The notes beneath the pieces are model-generated. The model saw nothing but the letters and a program-made list of their open reading frames with translations, was not told the origin of the DNA and did not search any database. From the NCBI GenBank assembly GCA_028293465.1, contig JAQGOT010000383.1:1-9912 (forward strand): a DNA stretch of 9,912 nucleotides. The letters are read 5' to 3'. This document shows positions 1 through 5,799 of the stretch, piece by piece (position 1 is the first letter of the stretch; every line of letters starts with the position of its first letter). The DNA comes from Pedosphaera sp. (GTDB lineage: Bacteria; Verrucomicrobiota; Verrucomicrobiia; Limisphaerales; Pedosphaeraceae). A program made the position numbers and the translations under genes.

Positions 1-104
1 AGGAGCTGGGCAAAACCCTGTACGCGCTCAAAACCGATCTCCTGCGGGACTGGCTGAAGCTGGAGCTGCGCCACCCGCGCATCCCGGCGTTGCGAATCAT
101 TTAA
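1..104 (+). CDS. C-terminal end of an unrecognised protein (partial)
   Basis: This is the last 33 codons of a gene that begins left of the window, read from base 3 to a TAA at 102-104. The visible peptide starts ELGKTLYALKTDLLRDWLKL and ends in RHPRIPALRII; it is amphipathic and basic. The frame is supported by third codon positions that are almost all G or C and by the lack of internal stops. No motif identifies a family, so no function is given. The gene is followed by about 750 bp of repeat-rich non-coding DNA, so it is unlikely to be co-transcribed closely with the next gene on the same strand. Confidence 0.6.
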   Translation, partial: ELGKTLYALKTDLLRDWLKLELRHPRIPALRII

Positions 105-132
105 GCGAAAGTCCTGTCAGATCGGGAAAGTG

Positions 133-158
133 TTCAGTTTCAAGTTTTCAGTTTTCAG
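133..158. repeat. 7-bp tandem micro-array (TTCAGTT)
   Basis: About 3.7 copies of a heptamer: TTCAGTT at 133-139, TCAAGTT at 140-146, TTCAGTT at 147-153 and a partial TTCAG at 154-158. It begins 29 bp after the stop codon of the left-edge gene and is the first array of the cluster. Confidence 0.7.
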
Positions 159-190
159 CCCGGAAGGGCGGTCGATCAAGGCGAATCAAA

Positions 191-220
191 GTAAATCCAG
201 GTAAATCCAGGTAAATCCAA
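191..220. repeat. 10-bp tandem micro-array (GTAAATCCAG)
   Basis: Three copies of GTAAATCCAG (191-200, 201-210, 211-220); only the last base of the third copy differs. A degenerate fourth copy may precede it at 181-190. A related but more degenerate array with the same period lies at 431-474. Confidence 0.85.
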
Positions 221-230
221 GTTCTCCGAA

Positions 231-272
231 TGCGGAATTCGGGGTGTGGAGTGTGGAGTGCGGAATCCTGGG
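231..272. repeat. 7-bp tandem micro-array (TGYGGAR)
   Basis: Six heptamers in register: TGCGGAA (231), TTCGGGG (238), TGTGGAG (245), TGTGGAG (252), TGCGGAA (259) and TCCTGGG (266), with decay at the last unit. It follows the 191-220 decamer array after a 10-bp gap. A related array at 481-508 stands in the same relation to the second decamer array. Confidence 0.75.
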
Positions 273-430
273 AAATTGCGAGCCGGGCGGGATGGAAGAC
301 CAGATCGACACCTCTCCCCCAGCCCCAGTGGCTTCCCAAGCCCGCCACGAGTCAGTTTCCCGAGGAAGGACGTTCGCTGCGCGAATTGTGGTCCCCGATC
401 GAGGCGGAGAGGGTGGCGTCGGACCTGACG

Positions 431-474
431 GGCTGATCCAAGTAAATCCAGGCAAATCCAACCTAATCCAACCT
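431..474. repeat. Degenerate 10-bp tandem array (nnnnAATCCA)
   Basis: Four decamers share the 3' half ATCCA: GGCTGATCCA (431), AGTAAATCCA (441), GGCAAATCCA (451), ACCTAATCCA (461), then a partial ACCT. The consensus is the same as in the 191-220 array but with more divergence. Confidence 0.8.
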
Positions 475-480
475 CCTGAG

Positions 481-508
481 TGCGGATCGCGGAGTTCGGA
501 TTGCGGAA
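481..508. repeat. 7-bp tandem micro-array (TGCGGAT/TTCGGAT)
   Basis: Four heptamers in register: TGCGGAT (481), CGCGGAG (488), TTCGGAT (495) and TGCGGAA (502). It is the same family as 231-272 and again lies just downstream of a decamer array. Confidence 0.75.
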
Positions 509-520
509 TTGGGTGAACAA

Positions 521-544
521 CCAAGGGACCAAGGAACCAAGGAG
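521..544. repeat. 8-bp tandem micro-array (CCAAGGAA)
   Basis: Three octamers: CCAAGGGA (521), CCAAGGAA (529) and CCAAGGAG (537). The flanking CAACCAAG at 518-525 is the reverse complement of the CTTGGTTG unit repeated at 770-785, so the octamer family occurs in both orientations. Confidence 0.75.
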
Positions 545-561
545 ATCTGAAATCCCTCCCT

Positions 562-588
562 GTTCGCGTGGTTCGCGTGGTTCGCGGT
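562..588. repeat. 9-bp tandem array (GTTCGCGTG), left arm of an inverted repeat
   Basis: Three nonamers: GTTCGCGTG (562), GTTCGCGTG (571) and GTTCGCGGT (580). Positions 562-589 match the reverse complement of 660-687 at 26 of 28 bases, with 70 bp between the arms. Confidence 0.85.
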
Positions 589-660
589 TGCTGCGCTCCT
601 TCCTGATTTCAAAGGCAATTGCATTTTTGGATTGGGGAATCCGGATTGGGGCAAGGGTTA

Positions 661-687
661 ACCGCGAACCACGCGAAATACGCGAAC
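661..687. repeat. 9-bp tandem array (ACCGCGAAC), right arm of an inverted repeat
   Basis: Three nonamers: ACCGCGAAC (661), CACGCGAAA (670) and TACGCGAAC (679). This is the inverted partner of the 562-588 array; the only two mismatches over 28 bp are adjacent and fall in one nonamer. Confidence 0.85.
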
Positions 688-709
688 GGGGAAAACCGGC
701 CCTTTTCCT

Positions 710-736
710 CTCTGTGTTCTATGTGATCTCTGCGGT
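710..736. repeat. 9-bp tandem micro-array (CTCTGTGTT)
   Basis: Three nonamers in register: CTCTGTGTT (710), CTATGTGAT (719) and CTCTGCGGT (728), followed by AAAA. It has the same period as the GTTCGCGTG arrays but an unrelated unit. From general familiarity, units of this CTCTGTG kind recur between genes in several bacterial phyla; I cannot confirm that here. Confidence 0.7.
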
Positions 737-769
737 AAAATGATTCCCCCGGTGGCTGTGCGCAGGCAC

Positions 770-785
770 CTTGGTTGCTTGGTTG
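770..785. repeat. 8-bp direct repeat (CTTGGTTG x2)
   Basis: Two perfect copies of CTTGGTTG (770-777, 778-785). The unit is the reverse complement of CAACCAAG at 518-525, so this is probably an inverted, shorter member of the 521-544 family. Confidence 0.6.
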
Positions 786-786
786 T

Positions 787-818
787 AAATCCTGTCCCAT
801 TTGGGGTGGGATGGATTT
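787..818 (+). other. Imperfect hairpin in the leader of the 860 gene
   Basis: AAATCC (787-792) can pair with GGATTT (813-818) and TCCCA (795-799) with TGGGA (807-811). A small internal loop separates the two stems and a 7-nt loop closes them. The hairpin ends 41 bp before the ATG at 860 and could lie in its 5' untranslated region. No U-tract follows, so it does not look like a terminator. Function unknown. Confidence 0.35.
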
Positions 819-859
819 GGACTTTGGGGTTGGGGTGGGCTGGCGTAGGATATTAAAAC

Positions 860-2554
860 ATGAGGGATTTGCCACAAAAGCGGCTCGTGCCTTGGCTCCG
901 GTTCGGCTCGGTAATCGTGGCCGGGCTGGCGCTGTTCTTCGTTTTTCGGAGGATCGATCTGCATGAACTGGCGCATACGTTGCGGTCGGCGCGGCCGGGC
1001 TGGTTGCTGGCGGCGGTGGCGCTCTATGGGGTGGGCTTCCTGCCGGCGGCCTGGCGCTGGCATTTGATGCTGCGCTTGACGGGTGGCGCGGTGCATCCGG
1101 GGGCGACGGCGCGGATGACTTTGATTGGTCATTTCTTTTACACGCTGTTCTTCGGCATGGCGGGGGGAGACTTTGCCAAGTCCGCACTTTACGCGGGTTG
1201 GTATGGGATGCCTTTGACGGAGATCCTGGCGGCGGCGCCGCTGGATCGGTTGCTGGGGTTCGGGGGTTTGCTGGCGTTCGTGGGGCTGGCGTTTGGGCTG
1301 GCGAGCGCGAATGGCGCCTTCGCCCACCTGGGACCGGCCTCGCTGAATGTGCCGTGGTGGTGGGTCGCACTGGGGCTGTCGCTGCTGGTGCTGGTGGGGG
1401 CGGGGCTGCTGAGGTGGGGACGGGAGTCGGCGGTGGGCAGGACGTTGCGCGCTTTCGTGAGCGGGGGCAGGCGGTTGTGCGCTTGCTGGCCGGCGGCCTG
1501 GCAAGGTCTGGGGTGCGGGTTCCTGGTGCAGGTGGCGTTTGCGGGAAATCTGGCGCTGAGCTTGCAGGCGGTCAGTCACGGGCCGTTGCCGTGGGCGCAA
1601 CTGGCCTGGACGTTCCCGGTGATTGCGGTGATCAGCGCGATTCCGATCAGCGTGGCGGGGTTGGGCTTGCGTGAAGGGGCGTCGATGGCGTTGCTCGGGT
1701 TGTACGGGGTTTCGCCCGCCGACGCGGTGGCGGCCTCGCTGCTGACGTTGGTGGCGAGATTGTTTTGGGCGGTGTGGGGCGGACTGTTGCTGTGGCGTGA
1801 ACGGCGTGGGCAGGCAATGACACGACCGGCGGCGCGGACCATTTCGGTGGTGGTGCCGACGTTCAACGAGGCCGAGGCGCTGGTGGAAACCATCCGGCGG
1901 GTGCGCGCGGTGCCGGAGGTGGAGGAAATCATTGTCGTCGATGGCGGCAGCCGGGATCAGACCTGCGCTGTGGCGACCCGGTTGGGTTGCCGCGTGTTGG
2001 CCAGTCCGCCGGGCCGGGGACGACAAATGCGGTTGGGAGCGGCGCAAGCGCGGGGCGAGGTGGTGCTGCTGTTGCATGCCGATACGTGGATTCCACCGGA
2101 AGCCGGGCGGGCGATTCTCTCCTGCCTGCGGGATGTGCGGGTGGTGGGCGGCGGGTTTTGGAAGACGTTTCGCGACGGTAGTCCGCTGCTGCTCGGGGCG
2201 CGGTTCAAGTGCGCGGTCCGGCTCTACCTGGGTCGCCGGGTGCTGGGGGACCAGGGGTTTTTCATCCGGCGTGAAGTGCTGGAAGGAATCGGCGGGGTGC
2301 CTGATTTGCCGCTGATGGAGGAGTTTGAGTTGTGTTCGCGCTTGCGGGAAGAGGGCCGGTTGGCGCTGGCCGATGCCACGGTGGCGACCTCGGCGCGGCG
2401 GTTCAATAAACGGGGCGTGATCCGGACCTATCTGTTGATGTGGATGGTGACCTGGCGATATCGCCTGGGGACATCACCGGAAAAATTGCGGGAACTTTAT
2501 GACGGGAACAAAGTGGATGCCGGAGCGAAGCGGGCGATTTCGCGACCGGGTTAG
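860..2554 (+). CDS. Flippase-like membrane domain fused to TIGR04283-type family 2 glycosyltransferase
   Basis: A 564-residue inner-membrane protein with two domains. Residues 1-318 resemble the LPG synthase TM/flippase-like family (PF03706, UPF0104): several hydrophobic segments (about 13-29, 47-64, 132-150, 165-184, 250-268, 292-312), a GGDFAKSALYA segment at 102-112, and the family's GLGLREGA motif at 267-274. Residues 320-564 are a GT-A glycosyltransferase of the TIGR04283 type: ISVVVPTFNEAE from 328, IVVDGGSRD with D361, PGRGRQM at 384-390, LHADTW with D408 as the metal-binding position, GDQGFF from 463, LMEEFEL at 485-491 and TSARRF at 510-515. TIGR04283 members are often named arsenosugar-biosynthesis glycosyltransferases, but no partner of that pathway is visible, so substrate and pathway are open. 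The likely role is to transfer a sugar at the membrane and move or modify a lipid-linked product. The ATG at 860 has a weak AGGA at 847-850. M320 could have been the start of an ancestral separate gene, but the frame runs through without a stop. The stop lies one base from that of the converging gene. Confidence 0.85.
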   Translation: MRDLPQKRLVPWLRFGSVIVAGLALFFVFRRIDLHELAHTLRSARPGWLLAAVALYGVGFLPAAWRWHLMLRLTGGAVHPGATARMTLIGHFFYTLFFGMAGGDFAKSALYAGWYGMPLTEILAAAPLDRLLGFGGLLAFVGLAFGLASANGAFAHLGPASLNVPWWWVALGLSLLVLVGAGLLRWGRESAVGRTLRAFVSGGRRLCACWPAAWQGLGCGFLVQVAFAGNLALSLQAVSHGPLPWAQLAWTFPVIAVISAIPISVAGLGLREGASMALLGLYGVSPADAVAASLLTLVARLFWAVWGGLLLWRERRGQAMTRPAARTISVVVPTFNEAEALVETIRRVRAVPEVEEIIVVDGGSRDQTCAVATRLGCRVLASPPGRGRQMRLGAAQARGEVVLLLHADTWIPPEAGRAILSCLRDVRVVGGGFWKTFRDGSPLLLGARFKCAVRLYLGRRVLGDQGFFIRREVLEGIGGVPDLPLMEEFELCSRLREEGRLALADATVATSARRFNKRGVIRTYLLMWMVTWRYRLGTSPEKLRELYDGNKVDAGAKRAISRPG

Positions 2555-2555
2555 A

Positions 2556-3074
2556 CTACGGCGTTTTAGGGGGCTTACCCTGGGTGATGGCCCGGTGCAC
2601 CGAGACAAGGAATTGGTCGAAGTTGATCGGTTTCGTAAAGAAATCGACGGCGCCGGCGGCAGCGGCCTTGGACTTAAATTTTTCTGCGTCACCGGAGGTG
2701 ATGATAATGACAGGAATGTTGGCCACTTCCTGGAAGCGTCCCATCCATTGCATGATGGTAAAACCGTCCCATTGCAAACCGGAACTGCCCACGTCGGGTG
2801 GGTAATTGATATCGAGCACGATCAGGTCGGGCTTGGTCTGGCGAGCGGCACTGACGGCGGCGGCACCCTCGGTGGCGGTAAGGACCTCGAACCCGCAGGC
2901 CTGCAACTTGAGCTCGAAGGCTTTCAAGACCACTTGGTTGTCGTCCACGACCAAGATTTTGCGGCCCTTGCCGATACTGTCGCTGGGGCGAGAGGTGGAG
3001 GCTTCAGTCGATGCAAAAGGCGCTTCCTCGCCGGGGGGCGGAGGCGCTTTCTGCCATTTTCCGAACAGTTTCAT
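2556..3074 (-). CDS. Single-domain response regulator with extended phosphorylation loop
   Basis: A cytoplasmic receiver (CheY-like) protein of 172 residues when started at the ATG at 3074. An upstream in-frame TTG at 3146 would add 24 residues that look unlike a domain, so I prefer the ATG. Residues 1-38 are a Pro/Ser/Thr-rich linker (MKLFGKWQKAPPPP...). The receiver spans about 39-165: KILVVDDN with the acidic pair D44/D45, phospho-acceptor D88 in LIVLDIN, switch T126 in IIITSGD and K148 in FFTKPIN. All catalytic positions of the family are present. After D88 the usual D-x-x-M-P-x-M-D-G turn is replaced by a longer loop, INYPPDVGSSGLQWDG. No DNA-binding or enzymatic output domain follows, so it probably signals through protein contacts. 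No histidine kinase is in the window. It is transcribed towards the fusion gene and away from the ubiE-like gene. Confidence 0.85.
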   Translation of the reverse strand: MKLFGKWQKAPPPPGEEAPFASTEASTSRPSDSIGKGRKILVVDDNQVVLKAFELKLQACGFEVLTATEGAAAVSAARQTKPDLIVLDINYPPDVGSSGLQWDGFTIMQWMGRFQEVANIPVIIITSGDAEKFKSKAAAAGAVDFFTKPINFDQFLVSVHRAITQGKPPKTP

Positions 3075-3314
3075 GCGCGATTTATTTTTTTTTACGATCT
3101 CGAACTGCCACAGACCTGCACAATTCTTGGACACCCATATGGCCAAGTCTTATACGCGAACCCGTGGCATCGAGCAATGCACTTTGATGGAACCGTCCGC
3201 TTTTTGCATAACCTTCATGCTTTCGTTGCCTTACCGCGTGTCCATGCCATTGGTCCTAGCCGCTATCATGCCAGCATGGCCAAGCAGCCCGCGTTTTGTT
3301 AGCTTCTCACCAAC
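3075..3314. other. Intergenic region between divergent genes
   Basis: About 240 bp separate the response regulator (minus) from the UbiE/MenG gene (plus), so promoters for both should lie here. A run of nine T at 3085-3093 lies just upstream of the regulator's ATG (nine A on its coding strand). I could not fix convincing -35/-10 pairs. If the regulator started at the TTG at 3146, the region would shrink to about 170 bp. No RNA gene or repeat stands out. Confidence 0.5.
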
Positions 3315-4058
3315 GTGACAAACAAATTTTACAGCCCGGGAGAACAACGCGCCGCCAGGGTGAACGATCTTTTCGCCACCATCGCGCCGCGTTACGACCT
3401 GATCAACGATCTCCAAAGCTTCGGCCTGCACCGCTATTGGAAGCAGCGCCTGGTCAAGTTGGCCAAGGGTCGGCCGGGGGAGCGAGCCTTGGATCTTTGC
3501 TGCGGCACGGGAGATGTCGCCTTTGCCCTCGCACGGCAGGGAATGGACGTGACCGGACTGGATTTCAGTGAGCCGATGCTGGCGGTGGCGGACCAGCGAT
3601 TGAAAAGCCAAAGCTCGAGGGAGAAGGCTGACGAGGGGGGGGCTGGCGTCCGGTTTTTGCGCGGGGACGCCCAGCACATTCCTTTTCCAGATGCCAGCTT
3701 CGATGTGGTTACCATCAGCTATGGATTGCGGAATCTGGCGGATTGGGAGGCCGGCCTGCGCGAGATGCGGCGGGTGGTGCGGCCGGGCGGGCGGTTGCTC
3801 GTGCTGGATTTTGGCAAACCCGAGAACGCGCTGTGGCGAGGCATCTACTTCAGCTACTTGAAGTGCTTCGTGCCGCTGCTCGGTCGCCTGCTCTGCGGGG
3901 ATGCCGACACACACGGATATATTTTGGAGTCGTTAAAGCACTACGCGGCGCAAAAGGGCGTGGCAGCGAAAATGCGGGAACTCCAGCTCGACCATGTGCG
4001 CATCATCGATTTGATGGGCGGCATGATGAGCATCAACTACGGGGAACGGCTGCGGTGA
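3315..4058 (+). CDS. ubiE: Demethylmenaquinone/ubiquinone methyltransferase (UbiE/MenG family)
   Basis: A 247-residue SAM-dependent C-methyltransferase that methylates the quinone ring in the last step of menaquinone (or a step of ubiquinone) synthesis at the cytoplasmic membrane face. Family marks are FATIAPRYDLINDLQSFGLH near the N-terminus (20-39), SAM motif I ALDLCCGTGDVAFA at 58-71, the acidic D83 in TGLDFSEPML, GDAQHIPFPD at 117-126, the hallmark ISYGLRN at 134-140, PGGRLLVLDFGKP at 157-169, and the C-terminal LMGGMMSINYGE. Length matches the family. The start is a GTG at 3315; an in-frame stop at 3300-3302 excludes anything further upstream. An atypical Ser/Glu/Gly-rich insertion (about 98-112) contains eight consecutive G bases at 3635-3642. 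The phylum suggests menaquinone as the product, hence MenG activity. It may be the first gene of a run with rfaE2 and two glycosyltransferases. Confidence 0.92.
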   Translation: MTNKFYSPGEQRAARVNDLFATIAPRYDLINDLQSFGLHRYWKQRLVKLAKGRPGERALDLCCGTGDVAFALARQGMDVTGLDFSEPMLAVADQRLKSQSSREKADEGGAGVRFLRGDAQHIPFPDASFDVVTISYGLRNLADWEAGLREMRRVVRPGGRLLVLDFGKPENALWRGIYFSYLKCFVPLLGRLLCGDADTHGYILESLKHYAAQKGVAAKMRELQLDHVRIIDLMGGMMSINYGERLR

Positions 4059-4103
4059 AAGTCGTTGCCAATCCGGAAGCATTTCAGCCAACATTCAGGC
4101 GTT

Positions 4104-4589
4104 GTGAACTTTCGTGACAAGCTCATTGCCTGGGACAATCTGCCGGCCTGGCGGGCGGCCATCCGCGCCCAAAACCGCAAGTTGGTGGTGACCAACGGGT
4201 GCTTTGACCTGCTCCACTTGGGGCATGTGACCTACCTGGAGGCGGCACGCAATCTCGGTGACGCCCTCCTCATCGGCTTGAACAGTGATGCCGCCGTGCA
4301 TGAACTGAAAGGGCCGGGTCGGCCGGTAAACAGCGAGGCTGACCGCGCTGCCGTGCTCGCGGCCTTGGAAAGTGTGGACGGCGTTTGCATTTTTACCGAC
4401 CGCGCCGCCGCCCGCTTTCTCGCGCTCGCTCAACCGGATATTTACGTCAAAGGCGGCGATTACACGCTCGACACCTTGAACCAGGAGGAACGCCAAATCG
4501 TGGAAAAGGCGGGTGGGCAGATTGCGCTCATCCCGTTTGTGCCGGGGAAAAGCACCACCGGGCTGCTCCAGAAGATTTCACGCTTATAA
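4104..4589 (+). CDS. rfaE2: D-glycero-beta-D-manno-heptose 1-phosphate adenylyltransferase (stand-alone)
   Basis: A cytoplasmic nucleotidyltransferase of 161 residues that adenylylates heptose 1-phosphate on the way to ADP-heptose for lipopolysaccharide inner core. It shows the cytidylyltransferase-like signature NGCFDLLHLGH at 31-41 (the HxGH catalytic motif), NSDAAVHELKG at 60-70, PVNSEADRAAVLAALESVD at 74-92, VKGGDYT at 115-121 and the C-terminal GKSTTGLLQKI. It equals the second domain of bifunctional HldE; the kinase domain is absent from this window. I chose the GTG at 4104, giving MNFRDKL, which fits the family's usual beginning. A TTG at 4065 would add 13 poorly supported residues. 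AGG at 4097-4099 is only four bases upstream, so ribosome-binding evidence is weak. Spacing is 45 bp from the previous stop and 73 bp to the next start. Confidence 0.92.
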   Translation: MNFRDKLIAWDNLPAWRAAIRAQNRKLVVTNGCFDLLHLGHVTYLEAARNLGDALLIGLNSDAAVHELKGPGRPVNSEADRAAVLAALESVDGVCIFTDRAAARFLALAQPDIYVKGGDYTLDTLNQEERQIVEKAGGQIALIPFVPGKSTTGLLQKISRL

Positions 4590-4662
4590 GAAGCTTTATG
4601 GAAGGCGGCAAAATAATATTGTCTGGCACGGATTCCGGCTGCCTGATGCGCCCTTTAACTCC

Positions 4663-5772
4663 ATGCGCTTTCTGATGCTGAGCTGGCGGGATCCGAAAAA
4701 CCCCAAGGGCGGCGGTGCCGAACGGGTGTCCAAAGCCTACCTCGCGGAGTTGGTCCGGCGCGGTCATGAAGCCTTTTGGTTCGCCAACGATTTCCCCGGC
4801 GGAAAACGGGAGGAAAGCGTTGAGGGAATAAAAATCATTCGCGGCGGCGGTACGGGGACCTCCATTCTGAAGGCAATTCAATGGTATCGGCAGCAACCGC
4901 CGTTTGACCTGGTAATTGACCAACATCACGGCATCCCTTGGTACGCCCCGTGGTGGTGCAGAACCAACTCCATCGCCTATATTCACGAAGTTTTGGGGCC
5001 GACTTGGAGGGCATTCCATTCCTGGCCGGTCAGTGCCATCGGTGAATCACAGGAACGCTGGACGCATTGGCTTTATCGCAAAGTCCCGTTTTGGACCCCT
5101 TCTGAATCCACCAAGAAAAGGCTCCTGGCCAATGGCGTGCGGGAGGTTTCTGTTTTCCCCAACGGGACGGATGCCACCCCGCTGCCCAAATTGGAGGAGA
5201 AACCGTTGTCCCTGCCATTGCGGCTCGTGACGGTCTGCCGCCTGGCCCCGAATAAGCGCGTGGACCAAGCCATCCAGGCGGTCAAGTTATTGAACGCCCG
5301 GAGCATCGCGACAGAGTTAACGGTTGTTGGGACCGGCGAGAGTGAAGGTTCGTTGAAACAATTGGTCAAGGAGTTGTCCCTAACGGAACAAATCGTTTTT
5401 ACCGGACCGCTCGATGAGTCCACAAAAAATGCCGCCTTGCGGCGCGCCCACTTCCTGGTCCATACCTCGGTGCGCGAAGGTTGGGGGCTGAACGTGATCG
5501 AAGCCAACGCCATGGGCACGCCCGCCATCGTCTATCCAGTGGACGGTCTCGTTGATTCCACCATCCATGAGGAAACCGGGCTCATGGTCTCGGTTGAAGA
5601 ACCGGAAGCCATCGCGCGTTGTCTGGCGGCGGCGGCGAAGGAACCCAAGAAATATGAAGGCTATCGAGTAAACGCATGGCGGCGTTCCAAAACGTTCGCA
5701 TGGGACAAGGTCCTGCCGTCCGCTTGTGATTGGCTGGAAGCACAGGCGCGCCAACGGCCACAACCTCGCTGA
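4663..5772 (+). CDS. Family 4 glycosyltransferase (GT-B fold)
   Basis: A 369-residue retaining glycosyltransferase. The N-terminal Rossmann half begins MRFLMLSWRDPKNPKGGGAE, with the Gly-rich loop GGGAERV at 16-22 typical of sugar acceptor and nucleotide-sugar binding in GT4 enzymes. The C-terminal half (PF00534 type) shows RLVTVCRLAPNKRVDQAI at 187-204, LTVVGTGESEG at 219-229, IVFTGPLDES at 244-253 and the E-x7-E donor-site motif with E272 and E280 in REGWGLNVIEANAMGTP. No signal peptide or membrane segment is evident, so it probably works at the cytoplasmic membrane face. The ATG at 4663 is the first methionine in frame with the conserved start; the open frame continues upstream but without family similarity. 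Donor and acceptor cannot be read from sequence. Proximity to rfaE2 and another glycosyltransferase suggests lipopolysaccharide or exopolysaccharide assembly. Confidence 0.9.
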   Translation: MRFLMLSWRDPKNPKGGGAERVSKAYLAELVRRGHEAFWFANDFPGGKREESVEGIKIIRGGGTGTSILKAIQWYRQQPPFDLVIDQHHGIPWYAPWWCRTNSIAYIHEVLGPTWRAFHSWPVSAIGESQERWTHWLYRKVPFWTPSESTKKRLLANGVREVSVFPNGTDATPLPKLEEKPLSLPLRLVTVCRLAPNKRVDQAIQAVKLLNARSIATELTVVGTGESEGSLKQLVKELSLTEQIVFTGPLDESTKNAALRRAHFLVHTSVREGWGLNVIEANAMGTPAIVYPVDGLVDSTIHEETGLMVSVEEPEAIARCLAAAAKEPKKYEGYRVNAWRRSKTFAWDKVLPSACDWLEAQARQRPQPR

Positions 5773-5799
5773 TAGAAGCCAAACCTCAATCGAGCTCTC

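Larger units (their letters stand above)
105..859. other. Repeat-rich intergenic region of about 755 bp
   Basis: I find no convincing gene here. The open frames on both strands give low-complexity peptides (heptapeptide and decapeptide repeats) that merely reflect tandem DNA repeats of 7 or 10 bp. The region holds ten short tandem micro-arrays, annotated separately, of four period classes: 7 bp (133-158, 231-272, 481-508), 8 bp (521-544, 770-785), 9 bp (562-588, 661-687, 710-736) and 10 bp (191-220, 431-474). Between them, 273-430 is GC-rich unique sequence and 590-659 is the spacer of an inverted repeat. That spacer contains a GCAATTGC palindrome at 615-622 and two GGATTGGGG copies at 629-637 and 643-651. 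Confidence 0.75.

Noticed and set aside
148..532. Several overlapping open frames on both strands
   Set aside because: Their peptides are heptapeptide and decapeptide repeats that mirror the 7- and 10-bp DNA repeats. No start site or codon bias supports translation.
131..785. CRISPR array
   Set aside because: Units are 7 to 10 bp with no spacers of constant length; the arrays are directly tandem.
719..2077. Long open frame on the minus strand, 452 codons
   Set aside because: It runs antisense to the fusion gene, gives a Gln/Arg/Pro/His-rich peptide without motifs, and is explained by high GC at third codon positions of the real gene.
3075..3146. Longer N-terminus of the response regulator from the TTG at 3146
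   Set aside because: The 24 extra residues include a run encoded by nine A and show no domain character. The ATG at 3074 gives a natural beginning, although the choice is not proven.
4513..4662. N-terminal extension of the family 4 glycosyltransferase
   Set aside because: The frame is open but overlaps the rfaE2 gene, and its peptide has no similarity to the family. The conserved fold begins at MRFLMLSW.
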